DNA of 64,000 nt from Arthrospira sp. PCC 9108 (lineage in GTDB: Bacteria > Cyanobacteriota > Cyanobacteriia > Cyanobacteriales > Microcoleaceae), in the NCBI GenBank assembly GCA_016745315.1, contig CP066886.1, positions 6,699,965 to 6,763,964 of the forward strand, in the 5' to 3' direction. This document shows, in pieces, positions 1 through 8,841 of the stretch (positions within the stretch are counted from its first letter, which is position 1; the number at the start of each line of letters is the position of its first letter). A program made the position numbers and the translations under genes. The notes below the pieces were generated by a model. It saw only the letters and a list, made by a program, of their open reading frames with translations. It did no database searches and was not told where the DNA came from.

Positions 1-793
1 TACAGTTTTTCAATTAACCTAATCATACCCAACAGTGCGATGTTGGCGAGTATTGGACTTATTACCCCTCCTTGGGGTGTCCCTGCTTCTGTATCCTCAA
101 ATACACCGTTATCTAGCACGCCAGCTTTGAGCCATTGTTTCAGGTCTCTCTTCAAGCTGCTTGGACAATGAATTTTGGACAATAGGTAATCATGGTTCAC
201 GGTAAGAGCATTTTGCTATATCAGCATCAAGAACATAGTATTGTCCTTGATTTATGGCAATATATATTCTACTTATTGCATCTTGTGCTGACCGTCCGGG
301 TCGGAACCCATAGCTCGTGCCCTCAAATCTCGATTCCCATTCAGGTTCGAGAGCCGACTTAACCAAGGCTTGCCTTGCTCTGTCTTGGATTGTGGGTATG
401 CCTATTCCAGCTTTTTTCATCCCTACCAGGTTTTGGAATCCACACCCTTCGCAGTGGTTTTGGTTTGAGATTTCCCTTAATGTTTTTGACAAGTTCTAAC
501 CTTTGTCTTGGAGAGATTGCTCTTACTCCATCGATTCCGGCTGTTTTCTTGCCTTGATTATCTTGGGTTACTCGTCGCACTGCTAGGAGCCGGGCATAAT
601 ATGATTTCACCAATAGACGTTGCCACCTTCTTACCTTTGCATCCTGTCCCGATTTAGCTGCTTGAAATATACTCTTTTGGAGCTTGAAAACTTTCCGTTG
701 AACCTTAGTCCATGGGATTGCCTTCCATGCGTTGTTCGTAGTCTTGATTGGTTTTGGTTTCCCAAACCCTTTCTTTAAACTCGCTATCGCCAT
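1..793 (-). pseudogene. Group II intron reverse transcriptase/maturase, frameshifted and partial
   Basis: This is the N-terminal part of an intron-encoded RT in at least three pieces. The first frame (793 down to about 415) has the typical N-terminal region and ends near VWIPKPGRDEK. At an A-run near 410-416 the frame changes, and RT block GIPTIQDRARQALVKSALEP followed by SYGFRPGRSAQDAI continues in a second frame. Near 215 a short deletion after LDADIAKC shifts the frame again. The third piece reads VNHDYLLSKI and then GTPQGGVISPILANIAL, which is RT block 4/5. The YADD catalytic block would lie beyond position 1. With two frame breaks it cannot make a full maturase. Confidence 0.85.
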
Positions 794-1510
794 TTGTACA
801 CCTACTAGGCTCTATTTCTTTACAATCAAACCGTGACCTGTTAGCATATCCCTTCCATTACAGTAGGGCGTTGGCTTTTGGTCACATCTCACATCCTCTA
901 GGACTTGCGGTTACACTTATCCCTACTGATATCTCGACCAGATAATCAGAGTCCAGGAGGACTTAAAACGTTCCGTTTATATGGGCATTCCATCTTTAGA
1001 TTTGTCCTTTCCACCGGGGTACTTTTAAAGGTCTGTGTAGGTAGTGAATAGAAGCCCCTACTTTTCCCCTTACTCTTTTGAGCGCAGCGTATCAACCTGT
1101 TTCGCTACTTAACAATGACGATGGTTCAAGCCGGACATTCGGTTTCCCTAATCATGGATGGTTGGCAGTGGTCTCGGTTCTGGTGTTGGGTTACACCTCG
1201 GAGCCTTCCGTTCCCCGCTTCAATCCTGGGGTTGTGATTCCCAAAACTGGGGGTGGCTATCGCCGTTACCCTAATTTCCTGATTTTACTTATCCATTTCT
1301 GGGCTTCCTATAAGGAATTTGTATGAGTAAGTTCGTTTTGACCTTGGGTTCCCTGCCTTGTTTTGTATATTTCTATACAAACGTTGGGACATATAAACAG
1401 TTATGGGATGGTCAGAGTACGAGTCCCTTATATTTCATCAAGGGGTGAAAATCCCACTAGGAGGTTATTTCAGGCATTGCAGCCTTATTTGATTCCTAAA
1501 CGTCTCGCAC
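1..1510 (-). mobile_element. Group II intron, 5' part, degenerate; continues past the window start
   Basis: Read on the minus strand, the element begins at 1510 with GTGCGAGACG, the GUGYG-type 5' end of bacterial group II introns. About 715 bp of non-coding sequence (domains I-III and the start of IV) precede a reverse-transcriptase/maturase reading frame that starts at 793. The 3' end with domains V and VI lies outside the window. The intron sits about 200 bp downstream of the mreD stop and interrupts no visible gene. The maturase frame is broken, so the intron could splice or move only with help from another copy. The 5' boundary is assigned from the motif and the ORF position, not from a folded structure. 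Confidence 0.72.
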
Positions 1511-1708
1511 CTATTCTCGCTTCTTATACCGTATTGCCCTAAAATATTAACCTAATTTGAGATTAAATCATGCTCCCCAAAATGCGACTGCTGAATCGAC
1601 CCCTACGGCGATCAGCCCAACTAACTTGTCTCCAAATAGCTTTTATTGCGATCGAGAGGGGTTTGGTTTGAGTTGGGCGGTTAGGACTTGCTGCATTGGG
1701 GATTAGGT

Positions 1709-2272
1709 TTAACGGTTTCTCAGAGATGGGATTTGATGATATTTTTGGTGGAATTTCCACCAACGACTGAGGGGAAAGTAGACCACAGGAGCCAATAAAC
1801 TACTGAGTATGGCTGAACTGATGGCAATTTTTTGGCGATCGCTCCAAATGTCTGCCAAATCATTTGTAATGGTTCCTAAGCCCCATTGGCTAAATTGTAA
1901 GGCTCTGATCATCTCGACGATGATCGCCATGCCAAATACAATCATAGCCACGGAGATAAAATCTTCTTGAATATTCTTGAGCAACAACTTAGAAAGTACG
2001 AAGGTGATGACGGCAGCAATGACTAATGGAACCGCATGGCTAGGCTGTGGGGCGCTGATGCTATCACTCAAGAAACCCATGACTAAACCAGCAATAATAG
2101 CCTGGGGAAGCGATCGCCTGAGACTCCAAGCTACTAACCAGATGACCGGCCAATTAGGACCAATGCCAAACATATCAATACCAGGGACTCTGACGAGCAT
2201 CAATAAAATACAGGCGATCGCAGAACCCACATTAATCAGAGCATTTAGTAATTGACCATTTGTGATATACAT
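1709..2272 (-). CDS. mreD: Rod shape-determining protein MreD
   Basis: A 187-residue polytopic inner-membrane protein of the elongasome, which links MreB filaments to peptidoglycan synthesis. The sequence is strongly hydrophobic, with about five membrane segments and the short charged loops usual for MreD. Its length is normal for the family. It is the last gene of mreB-mreC-mreD, 69 bp downstream of mreC, in the order usual for cyanobacteria. MreD diverges fast in sequence, so the call rests mainly on its position after mreC, its size and its topology. A group II intron lies downstream without touching the gene. Confidence 0.85.
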   Translation of the reverse strand: MYITNGQLLNALINVGSAIACILLMLVRVPGIDMFGIGPNWPVIWLVAWSLRRSLPQAIIAGLVMGFLSDSISAPQPSHAVPLVIAAVITFVLSKLLLKNIQEDFISVAMIVFGMAIIVEMIRALQFSQWGLGTITNDLADIWSDRQKIAISSAILSSLLAPVVYFPLSRWWKFHQKYHQIPSLRNR

Positions 2273-2341
2273 TTAAATCTTAAAAATTGGATTATCCAAA
2301 TCATTTGTACGGACGAGTTCACCAATCATCTGAACTTGCGC

Positions 2342-3136
2342 CTACTCTGGGAGTGATGGGTTATTCAAGGCTGAAGACTGTTGCTGATTTTGGTAAACCA
2401 CCACCCACTCTAAGGAATCAAGGGGAGCAAAAAATGCGATCGCTGCCTCTGGTCCTGTGGCTTTGTTAATATCGACAGATACCACCTTACCCACTGGCCA
2501 ACCCGGAGGTAAGATTTGGCTAAATACTGAAGTTGTCACCACATCTCCCGGTTGAACATCAGGAACAGTATTAAAAAATACCATAACTCCCTGATTGTTA
2601 TTGAGACCCTGCAAATAACCCATCTGACGACTACGCGCGACAGCCACACCAATGCGACTGGTAGGGTCAGTCACCAGCAGAACTTTACTGGTGTTGGGGG
2701 TGACACTAATAATGCGTCCCACTAAACCACCTGGTCCTATCACTAAGGCGTTTTCTTTAACACCCGCTTGACTTCCCCGCCCCAAAGTTATCTGTTGCCA
2801 CCAATGGTCAGGACTACGGGCAATCACCGGAGCCACCACACCTTTAAAATTAGGTCTAGTGGAAACATAGTCTACCAGTTCTCCTAACCTTTTGTTTTGC
2901 TGTTCCAATTCTTCAACTCTAGCTTCAAGTCCTTGGATAATAGGATTCAGGGACTCAGCTTGTTGTTGTTGTTCCAATCTTTGTTCAGATTGAATTTGAA
3001 ACGGGCGAGTTATCCAATAATAAACCTCAAACAGTGCAGCACCTTGGGTTTGTCTTACCCATAATGCTGTGAAAACTGCTAAACTTAGCAGTGCTAATTG
3101 TGAACCGTATCGATTCCACCAGGTGCGTGTACCCAT
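2342..3136 (-). CDS. mreC: Rod shape-determining protein MreC
   Basis: A 264-residue bitopic protein that bridges cytoplasmic MreB to periplasmic cell-wall enzymes. Residues about 10-30 form the single membrane anchor. Residues about 50-85 are a Gln/Glu/Leu-rich coiled coil used for dimerisation. The rest is the periplasmic beta-barrel domain, with conserved segments such as VIARSPDHWWQ, GPGGLVGRI and VLLVTDPTSRIGV. It starts 43 bp after mreB and is probably cotranscribed with it and with mreD. Confidence 0.93.
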   Translation of the reverse strand: MGTRTWWNRYGSQLALLSLAVFTALWVRQTQGAALFEVYYWITRPFQIQSEQRLEQQQQAESLNPIIQGLEARVEELEQQNKRLGELVDYVSTRPNFKGVVAPVIARSPDHWWQQITLGRGSQAGVKENALVIGPGGLVGRIISVTPNTSKVLLVTDPTSRIGVAVARSRQMGYLQGLNNNQGVMVFFNTVPDVQPGDVVTTSVFSQILPPGWPVGKVVSVDINKATGPEAAIAFFAPLDSLEWVVVYQNQQQSSALNNPSLPE

Positions 3137-3179
3137 CTATTCCTCCGCAGCAGCCTACACAAATTATTTAACCAAACAG

Positions 3180-4226
3180 CTACGGATTTTGTGATTGTCG
3201 TGTAAATACCCGTTCAAACTGTTCCATATTCTCTAAAACCCGTCCAGTTCCCAATACTACACAGGAAAGGGGATCTGTAGCCACATGGGTGACAATACCA
3301 GTTTCGTGACTAATCAGAGCATCTAAGCCTCTCATCAGAGCTCCTCCCCCGGTTAACATAATCCCTCGATCAATAATATCGGCGGCTAGTTCTGGGGGGG
3401 TTAGCTCTAGGGTGCGCTTAATGGCTGTAATAATGTCTGATAGTGGTTCTAGCATACTCTCGCGGATTTCTGCGGCTTTAATGGTGACAGTCCTAGGTAA
3501 TCCTGAGAGTAAATGAATCCCCCTGACTTCCATAATAGATTGTTCTTCGCCATCAATAGGATAAGCTGAACCTAGATTTATTTTAATCTCTTCAGCGGTT
3601 TGATCCCCAATTACTAAATTATGGACTTTTTTCATATATTGGATGATCGCCTCGTTTAGGTCATCCCCGGCGACTCGGAGGGACTCACTCAGCACGTTTC
3701 CTTCTAGGCTGAGTACAGCTACTTCTGTGGTTCCGCCACCAATATCAACTATCATATTGCCTGTGGGATCTACCACCGGAAGACCAGCGCCAATAGCTGC
3801 GGCGATGGATTGATCTAGCAGTTTGACATCTCCGGCTCCGGCTTGGGTGGCCGCTTCAATTACGGCCCGTCGTTCTAGCCCAGTCACACCACTGGGAACG
3901 GCAATTACAATCCGAGGAGCAAAAAGGTGTTTTTTCCCGTCATTAACTTCCCGGATAAATACTCTCAGCATCTGTTCTGTCGCTTCTACATCTGCCACCA
4001 CCCCATTACGCAGAGGACGTACAACACTGACGTTTTTAGGGGTACGGCCTAACATTTTTTTGGCAGATTCTCCCACGGCTAATGGTGTTTTGTCGTCTTC
4101 GTTAATGGCAACTACGGATGGTTTTTGCAGAACTATTCCCTTTCCTGATACATAAATGAGGGTGTTTGCGGTTCCTAGGTCGATGCCCATGTCCCGTGAT
4201 AAGGAAAAGCGATTAAAAAAGCCCAC
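3180..4226 (-). CDS. mreB: Rod shape-determining protein MreB (bacterial actin)
   Basis: A 348-residue actin-fold ATPase that polymerises under the membrane and positions lateral cell-wall synthesis. Visible motifs are phosphate-1 GIDLGTANTLIYV (residues about 15-27), phosphate-2 VDIGGGTTEVAV (about 165) and the adenosine motif MLTGGGALMRGLD (about 290). The N-terminal MGFFNRFSLSRDM stretch can act as a short amphipathic membrane-binding segment. The chosen ATG follows a G-rich ribosome site (TTGGGGGCG). It is first in the mreBCD operon, so the promoter should lie in the roughly 550 bp upstream. Confidence 0.97.
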   Translation of the reverse strand: MGFFNRFSLSRDMGIDLGTANTLIYVSGKGIVLQKPSVVAINEDDKTPLAVGESAKKMLGRTPKNVSVVRPLRNGVVADVEATEQMLRVFIREVNDGKKHLFAPRIVIAVPSGVTGLERRAVIEAATQAGAGDVKLLDQSIAAAIGAGLPVVDPTGNMIVDIGGGTTEVAVLSLEGNVLSESLRVAGDDLNEAIIQYMKKVHNLVIGDQTAEEIKINLGSAYPIDGEEQSIMEVRGIHLLSGLPRTVTIKAAEIRESMLEPLSDIITAIKRTLELTPPELAADIIDRGIMLTGGGALMRGLDALISHETGIVTHVATDPLSCVVLGTGRVLENMEQFERVFTRQSQNP

Positions 4227-4778
4227 TGGTGTTTACGCCCCCAATTTTGATTAATTCTTTATTCAACGCTATCTTGGCTATGTTGATACGATACAACTTA
4301 GACTATGCACAAACAGCACTGGCAAACTCGGTTGACTGGAATACGAGAAAGCTATTGCTAAGATGACACCCTAGCAGTTTGGCATATTTTTTTTCTCAAA
4401 CGCAGAATTTCACTGGAAGTTATAACCAGTTTTCTGGTTTGAGTCAATCCTGGTGAACCGATGTGGATTGTAGTATGTTTTGGTCTCAGAGTCTAGTCTT
4501 TCAGTGAAGACTTGACTATGTGCTGCTATACATATCCCTGAACTGGGTCAGCCCTAATGTAAGGGTTCGGTGGACAAGGCAAGGTTTCAGGACAAACAAA
4601 ATAGATCAATTCAAATATCATCCTGGTTCTGGACTTATGGGAAGATAATATATATATAATTTTGGTTTATAATCGGGGTCTACTGGTTTTGCTCACCCGG
4701 GTTGACGATGATTATTTGATATAATTCAAGGCTGTTTTGATGGTGAAACAGGAAAGGATAACAGTTGATGCGGCTGCT
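4227..4778. other. Intergenic region upstream of mreB
   Basis: About 550 bp without a convincing ORF separate mreB from the 3' end of stpA, both on the minus strand. The region must carry the mreBCD promoter and the stpA terminator. An AT-rich tract with alternating TA near 4648-4662 and several short inverted repeats are visible. I could not assign any of them. A segment near 4540-4580 faintly recalls SRP RNA but lacks its conserved loop. Confidence 0.5.
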
Positions 4779-6065
4779 CTATGAACTGCATCTACCTTGG
4801 GCAACTTTTTGGAAAAAGTCAATATATTGGAGATGTCCTTGAGGAAATGCGACATTGAGGGTGAGGGGATCTTCTGTGTCTAGGGGGTCGCCGGGTCCAG
4901 CCACTACTTCTAGTATTCCATCTTCATTGGTTCCTAATTTAAGAGGCTGGCGATTTTTCACTTCTCCCTGGGAACTATCTACATAGATAATAATATTTCC
5001 GGTATGGAATGCTTTGCCAATTTCCTGAATTAATAATAAAAAGTTGCGATCGCTTCCACCACGACGGATTTCTAATTGACCATCTAGCTCTTGAGATTGG
5101 CTATTTACGGTATCACCTACGCCGACGATTAAAGGCATTTGTTGGGGATCAAAATTAGCTTTGACTAACTCTAATAGATCAGCGATCGCCTGGGGACACT
5201 GGCGGACATTAAAATCTGCGCCGAGGGGATAACTGCCGGTTTGTTGAAAATAGTAACGATTCAACAAAGCTAAAACCCCAGCTTCTTTAATTGCACCCCT
5301 AATCATAAACTGAAAATCCGTAGTACCAGAGTCTCCTAATTTTGCCGGACGTAGAATTTCTTTACCCTGTGTATCTCGCCCTAAATTGGGGGCATAGTGA
5401 ACAAAAAATGAGTTTTCTAAGCCTTGGGCTTTGGCTTTTTCTAATAACTCGATCATTAACTGATGAATGTCTTGTTGTAAGTCGGCATAAACTTGATGGT
5501 GGTTATGGAGGCGATCGTAAAATGAGTTTAAGTTAGCGGTTGGTGAGGCTTGATTATCCAAAACGGAAGCATCAATACATTTTTCTATATCTTCAGGGGC
5601 AAAAATATCCTGATGTGTCTGACAAAATCTTTCTAATCGGGCGCGAATTTCACGGGGAACGATCGCCAAAAATTCCAACTCAGCATCAGTAACGCCTGGA
5701 TGAGATACTTGTCCTTGGCGATTTTGCCATTGCACGCCGCCCCCGGCTAAACCGGGAAGATAAAGCCCTTGTTTGGTTACTAAGTTCGGATCACCAACGG
5801 CTCGTTCAATAATACCATTTACGCCACGAGTGCCGATATGTTCTCCATTGGTCAAAACGTAAAAATGACCATCTAACAGGGAAGCGGCGCGCACATAATC
5901 TAAACTAATCTGGCGATCAAGGGGATCTTTGACCAATCCCATACAAACCCCATCCAAGTCCTGAATAATCAAGAGGTTTGGAGTCTGAACCAAAACCTGA
6001 GTGAGGGTCTGATGGTCAAGGGACAGAGACTGCTGGTGCAATGGGATTTGGGATAATGGTGTCAT
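4779..6065 (-). CDS. stpA: Glucosylglycerol-phosphate phosphatase StpA
   Basis: A 428-residue phosphatase that dephosphorylates glucosylglycerol 3-phosphate, the last step in making the compatible solute glucosylglycerol during salt stress. The HAD-like motif IIQDLDGVCMGLV (residues about 33-45) is characteristic of cyanobacterial StpA. A second block, VGVGDTVNSQSQELDG, matches the downstream phosphatase signature. The length fits Synechocystis StpA (about 420 residues). The upstream partner GgpS is not in this window. The gene stands alone, divergent from the 6.2 kb gene. The intergenic 6066-6248 would hold both promoters. Confidence 0.88.
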   Translation of the reverse strand: MTPLSQIPLHQQSLSLDHQTLTQVLVQTPNLLIIQDLDGVCMGLVKDPLDRQISLDYVRAASLLDGHFYVLTNGEHIGTRGVNGIIERAVGDPNLVTKQGLYLPGLAGGGVQWQNRQGQVSHPGVTDAELEFLAIVPREIRARLERFCQTHQDIFAPEDIEKCIDASVLDNQASPTANLNSFYDRLHNHHQVYADLQQDIHQLMIELLEKAKAQGLENSFFVHYAPNLGRDTQGKEILRPAKLGDSGTTDFQFMIRGAIKEAGVLALLNRYYFQQTGSYPLGADFNVRQCPQAIADLLELVKANFDPQQMPLIVGVGDTVNSQSQELDGQLEIRRGGSDRNFLLLIQEIGKAFHTGNIIIYVDSSQGEVKNRQPLKLGTNEDGILEVVAGPGDPLDTEDPLTLNVAFPQGHLQYIDFFQKVAQGRCSS

Positions 6066-6248
6066 GGTGGAGCAAAAATTGACCGCGCGATCGCCACTAT
6101 ACCATGTGGCTGGTATTTTCCCAAGCCATGTCTGGCAGAATGAGCCAGGCTATGGCAAAATCGCGATAGACTAGAATGATTATTAAATATACAAGCAGGG
6201 CAGTTCCGGCTGTTCTCGACTGACTCTGATTTTAAGGAAGGAATTGTA

Positions 6249-8588
6249 ATGCAGCGCCAGAATCGAGCCGTTTTAGCATTAATGTCCGTAAGTAGTATTA
6301 TGATCTCAGCCTTTGTGCTGTCGGTTGATGTGGCCCGTAGTCAGTCTAACCCCGTCGAGGTCAGTCCGGCGGAGGTGGAACGATTACAGAATGAACTGCG
6401 ACTACAGGAGGCGGTACAGGCGGAAGCGAACCAAATTTTTAGCCGGACAATGGCTTTGTTTAATCTGCTGCTGTTGTTGTTGGCTTTGCTGTTGGCGGCG
6501 GCGATCGCTGCTTTATGGATTTTACGGCGATCGGTCATTCATGAAGTTACTGGAATTGTGGAAACCCATCTAAACGAACTGGGGGACTTGGAAAATAAAA
6601 TCACCAGTGGGAATGAACAGGTACAAACTTTGATGAAAAATACCGAGGTGTTAGCTGGTCAATTGAATCAGCAAGCTGAGGGTTTTGAGCAAGATCTGGG
6701 AACTCGGCGAGAAGAAATGAACGCTATGCAATCTGAGTTCGTGAAGTCGAGGGAACAGGTGCTACTAAAGTTTGAGGAGCAGATTCAGAAACTACGGGAA
6801 ACCCGGGAACATTTACAACGGGAATTAACGGCTCGTATGGGAGAGCTGAAGCAACAGGTGGATGAACGGGGGGAGTTGGCTCAACAGGATTTACAGAGGT
6901 TGGTGGATACTCTGGAAAATGAATTTTCTCAGGTTCATAATGATTTGGGAAATCGGCGAGAGGCCTGGTTTGAGGAGTTGCAGGAGTCGGCTGGTCAATT
7001 TTCTACAGAATTAGCACAATTGCAGGGGCAGACGCAACAGGAACAAAGGTTAATTGTTGATAATTTGAAACAGCTTGGGGAAGTATCAACGCGGGATATT
7101 TCGAGAGTGCCAGATGATGTTAATGAACAAAAACAAGCGGTATTGTCTCTGTTAAAGGGTGCGGAACGGGAGTTTGCTACTCAGTTGGCGCAGTTACAAC
7201 AGGAAGTGAGAAAACAACGGGATTTGGTGTTAGAAAATATCAGCCAAATGGCGGCGGATTTTTCGCCTCAACTGTCAAATATTCGTGAGGAAGCGGAATT
7301 GGCAGCTCAGAAGAAGGTGGAAGTGGCTTTATCAGATTTGGAGAGGTTAGGGGAGACTCTGGCGACTCAAATTGCTGACGCTCAGTTGAAAATTCAAGAT
7401 CGGATTCGGGATAAGTTTCAGTCTCTTAAACAATTGGAAAGTGAGTTTGTGGCTCAGGTGACGGAGGCGCAAACGGGAATTCAAAATCAGAAACAGCGGG
7501 TTTTACAAGAGTTGGAAATATTGCAAACTGATGTGGGAAGTCAGTTAAATGGTTTGAAAACGGAAATTCGCGATCGCAAAGATGGTACTTTCCAGAAATT
7601 AGATAAGTTTGAAAGTACATTGTCTGAACAGTTGGCGGTGATGCAGTCTGATGCAGAATCGGAAAAACAGCGGATTATTCAACAGTTGGGAACGGTTTAT
7701 TCGGCAGCAGAAAATCAAAAGGATGAAATCTTGGCACAATTGGTGATGCTGCAAGAGTCTGCGACTACTGATAAACAACGAATTTTGCAGGAGTTGGCTG
7801 AGATTTCGCCGACTTTTATCGCTGAGTCTGCTTTGTCAGAAATTTTGCAGAAGTTAGCAGGGGTTAATGAGGAACTGGCTAAGATTAAGGCGGCAAATCC
7901 TGAGCTGTTTATGACGGCGGAAGATTATGTGCATCAGGGTAATTCCTATTTTGCTAAGGGTGAGTTTGAGACGGCTTTAGAAATGTTTAATCAGGTGGTG
8001 ACGCGGAAACCTGATGATTATCGAGCTTGGTTAAATAGGGGTATGACTTTAAGCCGTTTGAGGCGGCTTGAGGAGGCGATCGCTTGCTATGATCGAGCGT
8101 TAGAATTGAAGCCAGATTACCATCAGGCTTGGGTTGATCGGGGTGTGGCTCTTGGAAAGTTACAGCGCCACTCCGAAGCGTTTGAGTCTTTTGATCGAGC
8201 GGTGAAGGTGCATCAAGATGATGGGGTGGCTTGGTTAAATAGGGGTATGGCTTTGGATGTGTTAGAACGTTATGAGGAGGCGGTTAAGTCTTTTGATGTG
8301 GCGACTCACTGTGATCCGAGTTTGGCCAAAGCCTGGAATTATCGGGGTTATACTTTGCTAAAATTGGAGCAGGATGCGATCGCAATAGATAGCTTTAAAC
8401 GGGCCTTAGAGGTGCAACCAGATTATGCTGATGCTTGCTATAATTTGGCTATGGCTTATGCCATAAATAGTCAGGTTGATTTGGCGACGGAACATCTGGA
8501 ACAGGCTATTAACTTAAATCCCCGATATGGGAAAGAGGCTCGCACTGATCCTAATTTGGAACCGATCGCTCGTCGGCTGCGTTCTTAG
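6249..8588 (+). CDS. Membrane-anchored coiled-coil TPR protein
   Basis: A 779-residue protein of unknown function. A signal-like hydrophobic N-terminus (residues about 8-30) is followed by a strong Leu/Ala membrane segment at about 69-92. Residues about 105-540 are a long Gln/Glu/Leu-rich coiled coil. Residues about 555-760 are six or so TPR units (for example AWLNRGMTLSRLRRLEEAIA). The start codon follows a strong ribosome site (AAGGAAGGA). The layout suggests a scaffold anchored in the membrane, with a long stalk and a TPR docking head. No catalytic motif is visible. It is monocistronic by spacing. Confidence 0.8.
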   Translation: MQRQNRAVLALMSVSSIMISAFVLSVDVARSQSNPVEVSPAEVERLQNELRLQEAVQAEANQIFSRTMALFNLLLLLLALLLAAAIAALWILRRSVIHEVTGIVETHLNELGDLENKITSGNEQVQTLMKNTEVLAGQLNQQAEGFEQDLGTRREEMNAMQSEFVKSREQVLLKFEEQIQKLRETREHLQRELTARMGELKQQVDERGELAQQDLQRLVDTLENEFSQVHNDLGNRREAWFEELQESAGQFSTELAQLQGQTQQEQRLIVDNLKQLGEVSTRDISRVPDDVNEQKQAVLSLLKGAEREFATQLAQLQQEVRKQRDLVLENISQMAADFSPQLSNIREEAELAAQKKVEVALSDLERLGETLATQIADAQLKIQDRIRDKFQSLKQLESEFVAQVTEAQTGIQNQKQRVLQELEILQTDVGSQLNGLKTEIRDRKDGTFQKLDKFESTLSEQLAVMQSDAESEKQRIIQQLGTVYSAAENQKDEILAQLVMLQESATTDKQRILQELAEISPTFIAESALSEILQKLAGVNEELAKIKAANPELFMTAEDYVHQGNSYFAKGEFETALEMFNQVVTRKPDDYRAWLNRGMTLSRLRRLEEAIACYDRALELKPDYHQAWVDRGVALGKLQRHSEAFESFDRAVKVHQDDGVAWLNRGMALDVLERYEEAVKSFDVATHCDPSLAKAWNYRGYTLLKLEQDAIAIDSFKRALEVQPDYADACYNLAMAYAINSQVDLATEHLEQAINLNPRYGKEARTDPNLEPIARRLRS

Positions 8589-8841
8589 GCTTCATGTTGA
8601 GGAATATCAAGTTAGTTCATTTTGTCCATACCATAGACACAGCCAGTCTCACCCCTTTGACAATGGTATAGCTGCTAGGTAAGTGCTGGCTGTGGCTGAG
8701 GAAATCCCCAAATTTGATCAAATTTTGACAGTGACTTTACAGCTTCAATTAGACTGAACACGCTTAATCAAAAACGGTAGATATTTGCGGGTTGATTTCG
8801 GTCAATTATGGTAAATGTAGGGCAATTCAAGGGGGCTATCA

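Noticed and set aside
1..793. Retron or diversity-generating RT
   Set aside because: The N-terminal region and block order are those of group II intron maturases, and an intron 5' end lies the right distance upstream.
1078..1326. 82-codon plus-strand ORF
   Set aside because: It is antisense to the structured non-coding part of the group II intron and has no family resemblance.
4540..4600. Possible SRP (4.5S) RNA because of GAACTGGGTCAG
   Set aside because: The partner loop GGAAG...AGCAG of SRP RNA is missing and no long stem is visible.
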